NCBI GenBank assembly: GCA_014529385.2
Contig: CM043956.1
Coordinates: forward strand, 86,169,721-86,233,720
Origin: Adiantum capillus-veneris
Lineage: Eukaryota > Streptophyta > Polypodiopsida > Polypodiales > Pteridaceae
Direction of reading: 5' to 3'
DNA: 64,000 nucleotides
Shown here: piece after piece, positions 44,907-56,139 of the stretch
Position numbering within the stretch: the first letter of the stretch is position 1
Layout of the letters: the number at the start of each line of letters is the position of its first letter
Translations under genes and position numbers: made by a program
The notes under the pieces: generated by a model
What the model was told of the DNA's origin: nothing
What the model saw: the letters and a program-made list of their open reading frames with translations, nothing else
The model's database searches: none

Positions 44907-45767
44907 TGCATGGATTGAACAACAATCAACCTGGAGAGTAAGAGAGTGCGATTGTTGCAGACAACAATCTCTATGCGATTGTTGCCACGCATGTCTTGAT
45001 ATTAAGTGTAAAAAGGCATAAACTTAGGGCAAAAAATGTTGTTTTTTTGTTTTTCTATTCCACTCTGCACGAGGAGATATGTCGGTTTCAACATTAGATA
45101 AATACACCCTATACTAAACATTTACTGATTTGCCTACACATGTATGTTCAACTTGTACCGAGTTGTCTCGAAGTTTAAACCTATTGAAAGCATTAACGTA
45201 TTTTTATTGCAATGTAAATGTCCCTCGATATATTCTCATTATATAGAATTTGTATTATTGCATTATTTTACTTTATTTTGGAGCACAATTTTTCTTTTTC
45301 CCCTTAGTCACAACCGGCCGAGACACATTTTTCCCGACAACATCTCATAAGCTTGAGATTATTTAAAATTTGCATTTTATTGTTTTAATCTGGACTTAGA
45401 GCAGTGTTCAGGAAAAGTGTGCCTTAGCTTAGCCTTGAGCCGGTTCCAAAATCAAAGTAGCCGGTTGAAGGGAGGACAAGCAGGAGAAAATTTTGCCTAA
45501 AATACATGAAAAATAGTGTAATTTTGCAAAAATAATGGCTAGTATTATAAAATTTCCGGTTCAGATTTGTCTTGGAGGGATTTTTGTATGTTTGTGAAAA
45601 TGAATTTCCCGAACACTGACTTGTGAGTTTGGGATTTTCTAAAAGCCTGCGCTCTGCTCTGCTCTGCTCGGCTCATGGTCACCGTCTGCAAGAAGCCTTG
45701 CGCCCTGCGAGCCGTACACGGAAGTCGATGGCGCCCAAACGCCGTCCCCCCACTAGGTAGAAGCACT
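44907..45767. other. Unannotated intergenic stretch
   Basis: AT-rich to 45540, then a mixed segment with CTCTG repeats (45650-45670). I see no supported gene or repeat. Confidence 0.4.
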
Positions 45768-45823
45768 GGGACACTGCCCTAACTGATACCGCGTCGACGC
45801 GGGACTATTTAGGGTAGAGTCCC
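45768..45823. repeat. Imperfect palindrome copy 1
   Basis: 56 bp with two 28-base arms meeting at GTC/GAC; 22 of 28 arm positions pair. The core CCGCGTCGACGCGG is a perfect 14-base palindrome, and the right arm contains GGGACT...AGTCCC. Confidence 0.85.
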
Positions 45824-46785
45824 ATTTTTTTTTCAAGTTTTCTCTTCGCTTAAGAGTTCGGCTATGTATCTCTGTATGACGAAATCTTGTTACTGCACTG
45901 AGCTTCAGATAACGAGAATGGACCTTGTTATTTACTAGTTATTTCAGTTTTTTTATTGGGAGGCCCTTCGTAGCAAGGCGGTGATGTTTTTGGCAGGGTC
46001 TGCTATCTCTATCACGTCTTTGATCCCCTTTACCGGCATCTAAGAGTGCTCACAGAGGCTATCAAAGAGCTGGTCGTCAGCACGAGGGAGTAGGGCTTGG
46101 TGGGCTTTTGAGAGCTCTATAGAGAGCTTTTGAGGCTTTTGAGGCTTTTCAGAGAGCTGACCGTCAGCACGAGGGAGTAGGCTTTTGAGAGCTTTTGTGG
46201 TGGGCTTTTGAGAGATTGAACGAGTCCAGGCACTCAGCAGAACAGGGCTTGTGAGCAAGACCATCAAGAAAGGGAGTGCAACAGGGAGTTGAAAGACACT
46301 TGGAGACAATTGGTCCAAAATTGTGAGTAGAAAATCGAGCTAGGGTTGTATCAGGACAGTAGCCAAGATGGGGAAATCAAGCAACAAGGAGGGAATCGTT
46401 GTGTGAACTCTACAGAGTCGCAAGCAAGGCAAATTTGCAATTCGGCAGTAAAGCAAATCAAGCAAATTGAGCCGACATCACTGCACACACACACAAATTG
46501 GCAAATTGGGCATCTGCAATCGAGCAGCGCTGGAGGCTTGCAAGCGGCAGAGCAGCATCAACTCATAATTATCCCTTCAGCAGATGGTCACGAGCAAACC
46601 AAGCAGAGCTTGCTGTTGCTCACACACATAGTCGATTCGACAGCAAACAACAGAAAACATTAAAGTTGATCACTGCAAAAAATGCATTCTTTATTATTGC
46701 ACTCAGCATGTCAGGCTCGAGCATTGGACTCATCTCCACAAAATTGCACATAACCTCCACAAAGATTACTTACTTAAAATGTTTT
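45824..46785. other. Sequence between palindromes 1 and 2
   Basis: 962 bp with short internal repeats (CGTCAGCACGAGGGAGTAGG at about 46075 and 46160; GGCTTTTGAGAG several times). No convincing coding sequence on either strand. Confidence 0.5.
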
Positions 46786-46841
46786 AGGAAACTGCCCTAA
46801 CTGATACCGCGTCGACACGGGACTGTTTAGGGTAGAGTCCC
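46786..46841. repeat. Imperfect palindrome copy 2
   Basis: Centre GTCGAC at 46811-46816, 1018 bp from the centre of copy 1 and in the same orientation, about 90 percent identical over the shared 45 bp. Confidence 0.85.
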
Positions 46842-47296
46842 GGTTTTAGGTTCTGGGAAAGGTTGATGTCCAGCTTGATGGTCACGCATTTCACCTCCCC
46901 CAAAACTATCAATTTGGGGAGCATTGCCAAGAGGGGCAGAGTCTCCAAAGGTTGCGAAGGTGTTTTGATCCACTGGTTGTGGTGTGATCTTGGGCACTGT
47001 CATATGAATTTCTAGGATACCCCATGCGAAGACATTTTCTGTAAGTGTTTTGAGGAGTCGCTTTAGGTTGGCTGCAAGGAGCTTTAAAAATTTTAAAGGG
47101 TTCTCTACTATTGGGATAATCTACAAAGTGTGTAGTAATAGGGACACTCATTGCATTATTTTGTGTATCCACAAGGGTCCTTAGCACACTGCCTTGCTGA
47201 TCCTTGTAGCGCCCATTAGTGAGGGGAGCCCTAACATCATGGTTTCACATTGTTTGCTGATCCGCATAGGCTCTATTTTGTGGGTTTTTGTCTACC
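46842..47296. other. Sequence between palindromes 2 and 3
   Basis: A minus-strand ORF of 92 codons (46909-47187) has no recognisable domain. Nothing else seen. Confidence 0.4.
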
Positions 47297-47352
47297 GGGA
47301 TCATGGCATAACCAGTCCCACGTCGATGCGGAATGTTCTAGGATTGTGTCCG
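47297..47352. repeat. Imperfect palindrome copy 3
   Basis: Centre GTCGAT; left arm CAGTCCCACGTC corresponds to the right arm of copies 1 and 2, so this copy is inverted relative to them. Confidence 0.75.
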
Positions 47353-47414
47353 GCTAGGTTGGTATTACAACAATGGAATATTTTTATGTCAAGCATGCAA
47401 TACCTTTCTTCAAC

Positions 47415-47470
47415 GGGATAGTGGAATAACTAGTCCCGCGTCGATGCGGAATAGTTTAGAGCAGTGTCTC
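47415..47470. repeat. Imperfect palindrome copy 4
   Basis: Centre GTCGAT at 47440-47445, 118 bp from copy 3 and in the same (inverted) orientation; contains TAGTCCCGCGTCGATGCGG. Confidence 0.8.
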
Positions 47471-47618
47471 AAAGTATAGAGTTTGCATAAGTTTGTATGA
47501 CCTTTAGTTATCAAACATGAATTTTTAAATGAAACGTACAAATGTCTTTATTATTAGATCTGTTTAATAGAAAGTTTATTAGTGTTATTTTTGAAGGTAT
47601 TGTTTTTTTTTTATGTAG

Positions 47619-49402
47619 CCCCTCCACTTCTAGGGGAGGTTCAAGAAGACGCGGTAGGAGTGCATTAGTTTCAAAACCTGTTTGTAGTGATCAAGTTACC
47701 TCGGTGGCCGAGACGGAGTTGCCAGATGAGAGCGATAGTCATGATATTGGTTTGGGTTCTTTACATGAAGTGGACCAAGAGATAGCTAATGTTGAAGCTG
47801 CTATGCAAATAGTTCCATTTAGAATGAGACCTGAAATACGTCCAAGTGTTGCAGATGAGGATGACAGCACATTGCACTTGGATCGAGGAGAGGACATTCT
47901 AAGTAAAACAAGAGTTTTTAGTTTCTTTGAATGTCCTCCCATACCCCTTTGCAGGCTTATACCTCATGCTAAAGTTTGTGGTTTAAGGCCAGATGTAAGT
48001 GGCTTGAGGTCTGCATTTGCCAGAGAAGGCTACATCAAAGAGAAGGGTGCATTTATAGTTTCATGTCTACATGTCAAATGGAAGAAACTCTAGTCATACG
48101 TATGCTTTTTTTCCTTTTTTAATTTCTTTTGATGATCATAAGTAAACGTATGTCTTTTTTTTGTAAGATGCTATTATTGATGGATGGGATCCAATATGGA
48201 AATAAGTCAATATAGAGTTTGAAGAAGAGGTAGCTGCACATCCACAATTTGAATCCCTTGCCCAAAAATGTTCTATGTGTGGGAAGGGAATCATCGGACA
48301 GTTGCTTGGTGAGAAGCCATTAATGAAATGTACTCTACTAACAAAGAGAGGCATTGTAGAGTTTTATGTACAATAATTGATACTACAAAGGTGTCAGAGA
48401 TTGCATTGTTGACTAGTCTTCAAAGAATGAACTTGTAAGTAAAATGCTAAATTAAGTGCATTGTTTGATGTATTTATATTATTTTGGCACTTCTTTAAAA
48501 ACAAATTATTCATTTCTGTAGCATGAACACACATGCTTTGGTTACCTCTCACTTGAGAGATGAACTTGTCAATTGCTCAAATATTTGTGCGGCCGATCAT
48601 GAAGATTATCTTCGTGCACTACCAGAGGCAGATCAGAAACTGATTGACACTCTCCGAAAAAGAGGAACAAAAGGGGAAGAGCCTTGGCATCCTCTTACAC
48701 GGAGATATCTTGCTCGTTTGTTATTTGATGTAAGTGTACTACATTCTTGAATTTAAGTATAATTGCTTTGTGATTTTAATGTTTTTATTGGATACTTATT
48801 GAAAGGTTCAAATGTCAAAGGAGCTCCAAAGTAAGATAGAGAGCAAGAAAGATACTCCAGTCCCACAAGATCTGAAACAAGAAGAGAAACAAATAATCGG
48901 AGACTTGTACATCAAATATGGGGATCGTGTTGGAAAGGTATGGTTCTTTTGACTAGGCTGCATTGTTTGTTTTTAAGTGCTTTTTTTAATGAAAGTTATG
49001 TGACAGATTTTGAATATTGTTGATCCTCGACATGGTAAAGAGTGGTTTGATAAAGTAATGAGTTTGAAATGGGGCCAAGAGATTTGGGCGACATTAGAGA
49101 AGCTTAATTTAATTGCTCTTCCTGATGCAAAAATGAAAAAAAAGATCTTATGGTTATCATTGTTGGAGTTTAGCAAGATTACACGAGCAGCTTACGGATT
49201 GACTCGAGGTAACCATAGATTTCGTAGGTAGGTAACACGAGTTTGGGTTTCTATCTTTAGTTGTTTCTTTTATAATTTATCTTTTTATAAATTATATCAC
49301 TTGATTGTTATAGTTGCTTGAAAAGAGAGGGTGCTATAAAAAGAGTGCTTCCTGGAGGAATGTCAGACAAACGACGTCCATACTACTGTGACATTAGATG
49401 AG
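47619..49402 (+). pseudogene. Degraded multi-exon gene with a ParB-like EGNHR motif
   Basis: About six exons with plausible GT/AG borders: 47619 to about 48100, 48170-48431, 48522-48729, 48808-48938, 49007-49225 and 49315-49402. Exon 1 has an acidic N-terminus, then CGLRPDVSGLRSAFAREGY and KGAFIVS. Exon 2 has FYVWEGNHRTVAW after a one-base shift. This order (parameter segment, then G-N-H-R) recalls the ParB/sulfiredoxin-like fold, in which such a loop binds nucleotide. Later exons are helical and basic, with no known domain. Exon 2 has a TAA, a frameshift and a TGA, so the gene is broken. It is co-directional with the TNP1-like gene that follows and could belong to CACTA 2 or be a host relic. 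The N-terminal exon was not found. Confidence 0.5.
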
Positions 49403-49601
49403 ATGGACGAAGGTATGGCAGAGTAAGCTGACAGATATACGAGGGATGACGCAGACGAGCCAGAATTGACACTCGTAGATGAAGATACAATGGATGAAGA
49501 CAGTCTGTCAGAACGAGTTGGGACAGAGTTATGTTTGCAATTAGAGATAGACGATGATATGGTGCAAGATCTTATCGATGATGCCTCAGTCGTCGAGGCC
49601 T
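49403..49601 (+). other. Acidic open tail after the ParB-like gene
   Basis: An open stretch ending TAG at about 49599-49601 encodes a very acidic end (LTLVDEDTMDEDSLSER). It could be the C-terminus of the preceding gene after a shift, or the acidic tail of the missing part of TNP2, whose CACTA 1 counterpart also ends acidic. Confidence 0.35.
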
Positions 49602-49710
49602 AGGCCTATAAGTGTTCGTGTGAAGACTTTGATTTAAAATTAAGCTTAAAGTTAATTTAAACAACTGTGTTCTGACGCTTTATTTTACTTTCTTTGTGCA
49701 GGACTTTAGT

Positions 49711-50860
49711 ATGGCAGACGAGATTCCAGATCCCGCTTCCATGAGTGCAGATGCATTCATGGGCTTCGTTACACGGTTGACGCTTGCTCAGATGGTAGAG
49801 GCTTCTCAGTACTGAGTAGCTAGAGGCACGGGTACTACGCCTCCGGGCTTCACACCCGAGGGTCCGACGCCTAGGGGGGGGACGCCTACGGGGTTCAGGA
49901 CGCCTATGGGTACGATGCCTTCTTCTCCCATCACGGCTGCTTCGACACCTAGGGGTGGGGTAGAGGTGGATATGTCCTCATCTCCGCAGCCCAGGCACAC
50001 TCGCCAATCTCGGCGATCGTCAGGTGGAGGTGGTGGTTGCTGTGTAGGAGGGTCCATAGATGCTTCGATCCCTCCTTGCTCACGACCCCCGTCCTACCCA
50101 GGTACACCTCTCAACACACCTCTTGGCACACCTCGGACACCTTGGGGGGCACACGATCCTAGTGCCTCCAAGCTCTATACTGTACGGAGAGATGGTTCTG
50201 TTGACATGGATAGAGTCGGGACTGAGATGCGATAGCGGATTCGTCAGCTCATGGAGCTACAGTTTTTGAGTAGCATTCTGACGTCTTGGGATCAGCAAGA
50301 AAAGAAAAAAGTCACTTACATAGTGGAGACCATCCTGAGAGAGTACCAACCTACTCCGGGTTCTTCCGTTGTTCCGGTGCGGTGGATCAAGGGTGTTGCA
50401 CGGGACACCTTGAAACATCGATGAGATGCAGCTCGGAAGGCTTTCAAGACCGGCTCACCAAAGCCTTCGGGCATCCCACACGAGACGTGGCTGCAGATCA
50501 GGGAGGATGAGCGGACAACGGCCACACGGTTCAGACAGCAACGTGAGGGCGCGCAAGTACGACAGATGACTAGGGGGACATCTCATCTTGGCAGCAGAGG
50601 CTTGGAAACCTTTCGCTATGAGTTTGTAAGTTTCTAATCCAATCTTAACTATGGCGTTTTTTAAAATGCGATGAATCATGTATTCTTATTACTTTGATTT
50701 TTGTATAAACGCAAAATCTTGCGATGCATCGAGCTCCGACACGCGAGGAGGAGTCAGATGGATATCGCAGAGGTATCTATGAAGTACTGAATGATCTTGA
50801 AGCTTCATGAGAGCCTGTAGACTGGGAGGCCTTACAGTCTCGCTGATCGCTTGAGGTGAG
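49711..50860 (+). pseudogene. TNP1-like accessory gene of CACTA 2 (inverted part)
   Basis: ATG at 49711 after a TTTGTGCAG acceptor. One frame runs to a GTAAGT donor near 50630 with three nonsense codons (49813, 50233, about 50422). T-P repeats (49850-50170) include RRSSGGGGGCCVGG, nearly the same as RRSSGGGGVCCG in CACTA 1. Then follow VRWIKGV, PHETWLQIREDERTT and TSHLGSRG, the equivalent of the H..GS motif. A further exon (about 50716-50855) has RAPTREEESDGY, equivalent to the IGR.PT exon. It is read on the plus strand because its half of the element is inverted. Confidence 0.7.
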
Positions 50861-51469
50861 ACGTTAATATGTGTAAGTTGATTTAATTAAGTCAATATAT
50901 GTGAAGTAATATCAATACTAATTTTGTGAGTTTTCCTATGTGCAAGTTGCGACGCCTAGTCATTAGTGGACCAGATTTCATATATATGCTTTGTGAGACA
51001 CAGACACGCTTCTGTGTCTCTTTTTTGTACAAACAGTGAGTGTTCAGACAGTTATTGTTTCCCTTATGGTTATGATTATTGTCATTGTCATTGTATAGAC
51101 AGTTATTGTTTCTCTAGCTTTCTGGTTATGCTTATGGTTATTGTTAATTTTGTTTATGGTTATGGTTATCTGCATTATGGTTTCGATCCAAGTGGTTATA
51201 GCCAGTTATGGTTTTAAGTTATGGTTATGCTTTTCAATTGGTACGGTTGTCTTTCATTGGCCTTAAATCTCATGTGAGATCCTACATGGATAGCATGTAG
51301 GAGGTGTATACATGATATGGTTTTTTTTGAAAAGTTTATGTAAAAACAAAGGGAGCTCTGCTGAAATTTCTGCGCGCGGGAGCATGGTTGATATTTTGGT
51401 GCTGCTCGCTTTCTTGGACAGAGGGCAGGTAGTCTAGCTGTGGTTGTGTCCATCTTTTAACTGGGCACA
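50861..51469. other. Non-coding part of CACTA 2
   Basis: 51040-51230 has a simple TTATGGTTATGG-type repeat. No gene seen. Confidence 0.5.
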
Positions 51470-51637
51470 GGCCAGGCTACATGCCCTCTGCCCAAGAAAT
51501 TATTTTTCTGTTATGGTCGTCGCTATGTGCGTGGCAATCTGTGTTTCTATACACGTCTATACCTGCGTCGCAAATAGCGACTGGTTTCACAGCGACGCGG
51601 ATAGCGCCGCGTCGATAACACCTTATTTTGTTGTAGT
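51470..51637. repeat. Terminus and subterminal repeats of CACTA 2, inverted end
   Basis: Ends TTGTTGTAGTG at 51637 (inverted CACTACAACA). GTCGTCGCTATGTGCG, CGTCGCAAATAGCGAC and CAGCGACGCGG repeats lie inside. Bases 51638-51640 are TCC, the target duplication. Confidence 0.85.
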
Positions 51638-51640
51638 GTC

Positions 51641-52591
51641 CCAAAGGCCACGTACCATATCGGTGGTAATACACCATACTATGGTGGCCTCACGAATCAA
51701 TTTCCAAACGGGGGCTAAAAGAAATAATAAGCCCCCGGAAAACAAGGGTTCCAATGAGCCTAAGGGGAAGGACAATGTCTAAAAGTCTCCTAAGGGCAAC
51801 TCCAACAAAGCTAAAGAGAAGGGAGTTTACAAAGGTAAGAACAAACTCTCTCGTGAAGAGCTTGAGCGTTATCGCAAGGATAACCGGTGTTTCAAGTGCC
51901 GCGAACAAGGGCATGCGTACCGCGCTTGTCCCCAAAAGAACAACCGCCAAGATCCTCCTAGAGCTTCCTTGGTTGAAATCCAAGAGGAGGAGACTCACCA
52001 AACTCATCACAAAGGATCTCCTCTATTCCATGCTTGGGGAAAGGTAAGAGAACATGATTCTTTTATTCTTTTTGACCCTGGTTCTACTCAAAATTTTATA
52101 TCTATAGAGTTGGCCACCAAGCTAGGTATACAATCCTACGAGATGGGAGATGTCCTACCCGCAGACAGTGCCTTCAAGGGGCAAGAAGCTTCAGTCACTC
52201 CCCTAATCAGGAAATTGAGGCTTCATGTCCAAGGATATGTGGACAAAGAGGACTTCTTTATCTCTCCTCTCAAGCATGAGGATGTAATCCTAGGGGCACC
52301 ATGGTTTGACCGTCTGGATTCCGATGTTAAATTTCCTGAAAGGAGAATCTCCTTTAAGTTCAGGGAAAAAGACATGTATATAGATGCTAAGGAAATGGGT
52401 AACACTATCCCCATTGTACATACACCAGCTTTCAACAAGTCAATAAAGAGCTCTATTTTCGTGTACATGATTTTTGTTAAAGATTCTCAAAATGAACCTA
52501 ATGCTTTAGCAAGAGAAAATAAAAGCAACCAAAAGGAATTAGAGTTATCCAATTTTCTCAAGGGGTTTCAAGATGTTTTTATTGATGACAT
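51641..52591 (+). pseudogene. Gag C-terminus, zinc knuckle and protease of a second Ty3/gypsy family (inverted piece)
   Basis: The frame continues, across the CACTA site, the gag that is read on the minus strand at 54946-56139 (EYVNS then QRPRTI). It has a Lys-rich stretch with one stop (AAG to TAA at 51779-51781), a CCHC knuckle CFKCREQGHAYRAC and a retropepsin with FDPGSTQNFIS (D-P-G instead of D-S/T-G), then LGAPWFDRL and LKGFQDVFIDDI from the start of RT. At about 52591 it joins TNP2 sequence in the opposite direction, an inversion breakpoint. Confidence 0.85.
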
Positions 52592-54701
52592 CCACCACAC
52601 TAGCTCTGAAATCTTGTATATGCAGGTCCACACTTCCTCCGTTAAACACCCCTTGATCGCAATTGGAAGAATGGATTGCAAGAACTTATGCCAGTCGTGC
52701 GATTTCAACCCTGAAAGTTGATCGTCACGGGTGGATGCTGTCTTGAGACATCGCATATATCCTGTTGGCGTCCTGAACTCTGAAATCACCCTTCTCACTT
52801 GTCGCTCTTCATTTTTTAGCAATACCCATGGCACTCTTGGAAGTTTTGTTTGACCAGTTGCATTGGTGAAAGGCCACAGCTCTGGCATCTTTCCAACCGA
52901 CTGCAAATCATCTCGTGAAGCTCGATTGTCTTTCATTCCCATGATTGTCTTCCAGAGGAGATCTCCCACATTCTTGAATATATGCATTGGATCTAGAAAA
53001 TGGTTAATTAGTAAATCACCCCAGTATGGCAACGTATGGAGAATGGAAAAACGTTTCATTCCTGGAACAGGTTGCCCCTCATGTTGCTCCCATCGGCGAC
53101 GCCACTCTTGTACATGCATAGGACGACATTCGACGCGACCAAGCTGGCCTTCGCGCAAGTGATGGCCATCTGGAAGATAACGGTGGTGGCCTTGATAAAT
53201 TTTCTTTCGAAGAGAGGTAGAATAGTGCACATCCAAAGACTGCCCGCAAATTGGACATGCATTGTATCCCGAAGTTGTTAGTCCTGCATATATCAAAGCA
53301 TGAATCAGGCCAAGGCAAAGGGCTTGCGAATAGCGAGAATTTTGTAAATCAATAACCATTACCAGAAGCTTCTCTGTATCCTGGCCAATCATGCATAGTC
53401 CACATAAGAAGTCCATGGATCCTTGCATGCTGTTGTCCTACTGGTTCAACCGCATCTGCTATGTCAGTCCCATTCCATAACTCCTGGAGCTTGTCAACTA
53501 GTGGAGCTAGATAAACATCCATGTTTTATGCCTTGCACTTACCAGGTACAATCAAGCTTAAAATCAAATGACCCTTCTTGATAGCAAGCCACGGCGGGAG
53601 GTTCTAATGGATAAGGCACACAGGCCAAGTGCTCCATGATGAGCTTCTCAAGCCAAATGGATTGACTCCATCCATTGCCATGTCGAAACGCAAATTGTGT
53701 GGTTTACTCTTAAAATGTGGCCAGGTATCTTCAATGTGCCTCCAAGCCTTCAAATCAGCGGGCACCCTAAATGTTGCATTAGTGGATCTATTCGTAGAAT
53801 GCCACTGCATCAACTTTTCAATGGAACCACAACGAAACATGTTTTTTATCCTAGGAATAATAGGGAAATGCCGCAACACTTTAGCTAGCACTGTCTCGCC
53901 AACTGCATCTTGTTTGTAGCGCATTGCTCCGCACTTAGGACACGACAGACAATCTGCGAATTCATTGCGAAAAATAATGCAATCATTTGGACATGCATGA
54001 ATCTTGTTGTAGTCCAAGCCAACTGAGGTCAGAAGTTGCTTTGCGTCTGGCCCGGAGGGGGGCATTTCATTGCCAGCCGGGAGAAGTTGCTCCCGCAATA
54101 ACCTCTTTAAGCCACATTAAATTAAAAATCTCTCCGAGCACATGACCGTTGCAATCGTAAAATCTCTTTTGTAAATTAGGTACCTAAACAAAGCAGTGAC
54201 GCTTGCATCTGACCACCCGTACACTGACTGAAGATTTAAAAACGCCAGACAAGTACAAAGCACAGATATTTTGGCGCCTTCATAGATTGGTTGACGTGCC
54301 AACTTCCTGATCATGTCTTCAGGAGATAGGCGCACGGCTTCTTGTGCTGCTTCGTTCGCGTTCTCCTCGCTTGTCTGGAAGAAGGCATCCAGCATCTCCT
54401 CCATGCCGTCGTCTTCTATCTGTAAGACCTTTTTTGCTTCCATCCGTGGCTCTATATTGGTCGGATCTTCACGCATAATCTTTTTTCTCTCTCTCTCTCT
54501 CTCAGATGTAGGTGCTATGTCACGAAAATCAATGCCCGTTCCGTAGGAGTCGTATCGCAGATTCTGTACGGTTTCTCTAGCAATTTCTCTGTACTTGTGC
54601 ACATGCTCATTACAAATCCTACGCTTGCGTAGGATTTGATACTTGCAGAGCGTGCACGGGCATGCAATATTTTCCTCCATGTTAGTTGATGACGTTGCCA
54701 T
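52592..54701 (-). pseudogene. TNP2-like transposase of CACTA 2, truncated
   Basis: N-terminal block 54117-54701 has CPCTLCKY (transposase-associated domain). 53604-54098 has CPNDCIIFRNEF, CPKCGAMRY, LRHFPIIPRIKNMF and MDGVNPFGLRS. 52592-53428 has CMIGQ (from LMWTMHDWPG by a frameshift), YNACPICGQ, HHRYLPDGHHLR and SHDWHKFLQSILPIA, the start of the next TNP2 domain. It extends well beyond the truncated CACTA 1 copy, but stops at the inversion breakpoint near 52591; the C-terminal half is missing. Introns probably lie near 54099-54116 and 53429-53603. Confidence 0.85.
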
Positions 54702-54744
54702 CTACCCGAGCAGGGGAAAATGGCCCCTGCGCGTGGGTTTCACT

Positions 54745-54942
54745 TTTTTCCCCCAAATTTTTGTGCGTCTCTATACGCGTCGCTATATGCGTCGATATAC
54801 GCATTGCTATACGCGTGGCAAATAAAAGCCTTTCCACGCGTATATCGACGCACACTTTGACGTGTATAGCGATGCTCGCTAATGTCGTCGATATACGCTT
54901 GGAAAAGCATGGCCGTCGATATCTTCATTTAGTGTTGTAGTG
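54745..54942. repeat. Terminus and subterminal repeats of CACTA 2, original end
   Basis: Ends GTGTTGTAGTG at 54942. Contains CGCGTCGCTATATGCGTCG, GTATATCGACGC and TATAGCGATGCTC repeats. Next bases 54943-54945 are GGA, the complement of TCC at 51638-51640. The two ends share CACTACAACA. Confidence 0.87.
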
Positions 54943-54945
54943 GGA

Positions 54946-56139
54946 GTTGACATACTCCGCCATTTCTTCGGTTAAGCCCGCACAAAATTGTTGCTTTTGC
55001 TCTCCAAAATCCAACTTTTTGAAGACAGTGGTTTTGAGTTGTAGGTCCCAAAACTTGTCTACATATTTGTGGCTGGATCCTTTGGGAGAGAGCTTTAAGC
55101 TTCGCCATTCGGTGAGTACTTTGTCTTTGGCATCGGTGGCCAAAAATTGCTTCATAATGGAAGCTCTTAAAGCTTTCCATGTTCGTGGAGCTTCACCGTT
55201 GGCTCGTAGGCTAGGCCACCATTGCCTGGCGGACTTTTGAAAGTGCATAGCTACATGGCGTAGCTTAGAGGACTCCGTGAAGCCCTCATCTCCAAACGCC
55301 GCATCAAATTGCTGGATAAAGGCCAAGACTTTGTCCGTAGCACGAAAGGTACCATCATAAGTAAGGAAAGAGATGCTCTTCCCTCCCTCTTTGAATTTCT
55401 TCAGCTTGGATGACCTCTTCCATGCGGCATAGGATTTCCTATGGCCTCTTCTTTTTGATGGTTCAAAGGTTGCACCATCACTTTCTTCGGAAGGTGAAGA
55501 ATTTGAAGAAGGTGGAGATGAGGGTGACCTCTTTCTCGCCTTTTTCTTCGTTGTCTTCACCATCACTTTCATAAGAGGAAGAGGATGAAGAAGACGGAGA
55601 AGAGGGTGTCCTCTTTCTCGCCTTTTTCTTCTCTTGCTTTTTATCATCCCTCTTTGAATTATGGCGTGGAGAAGAGTGTGATGGTGTTCTCCGCTTTGGT
55701 CGTGATGGAGAGCGTTTAGCCCGCTGTCTTCGTGGAGCCATCTCCGCCGAGGTGGCGGGAGACTCACTTTTTTCTCGTTCCTTCGGTGGAGGCTCCTGAG
55801 TTCTCCTTTGGGAAGGAGATGCATCATCAAGAAGTCATTTCTTGAGCCCTTCGTATGGATTCTCTTCTTCTTCCCGAATCGGAGAGAGACCTCTTTTGGA
55901 AGTCTCACAAGGAGGCTTCCTAGGTGCTCTCTCGTCATGGTGATGAGCTTGGAGAATCCCGTGAGCACCGAGCTGCCGTTGCTCTTCACTTTGGAGAGAT
56001 GGATTGCCCATGGCTTGTTGAAGCCTAGAAACAAGATAGTTAACAAGCATTGAAGAATCATTAGAGCTTGCTCATGAGCAAAACCAAAGTTATCAACATT
56101 AATTTCACTCTCTTTACTATTGTCAGCCATTCTAACCAC
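54946..56139 (-). pseudogene. Gag N-terminal part of the second Ty3/gypsy family
   Basis: Starts at ATG 56139 or 56127 (MADNSKESEIN). An indel near 56050 and another near 55500 swap frames; the true path uses 55835-56050 (YLVSRLQQAMGNPS), a Ser/Arg/Lys-rich segment and the capsid 54946-55480 (SFLTYDGTF, FIQQFDAAFGDEGF, ARQWWPSL, FWDLQLKT, FCAGLTEEMAEY). The capsid resembles gag of gypsy elements with an initiator-Met primer, possibly chromoviruses. It is cut at EYVNS by CACTA 2. Confidence 0.8.

Noticed and set aside
46040-46318. 92-codon minus-strand ORF (MDQLSPSV...)
   Set aside because: Lies in locally duplicated GGCTTTTGAGAG sequence with no domain or conservation visible.
48170-48431. 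ParB-like motif as evidence of bacterial transfer or contamination
   Set aside because: The gene has apparent plant-type introns and sits among plant transposons; the motif alone does not show a bacterial origin.
54643-54940. ORFs in the CACTA 2 terminal region on both strands
   Set aside because: They read through subterminal repeats and the element end.
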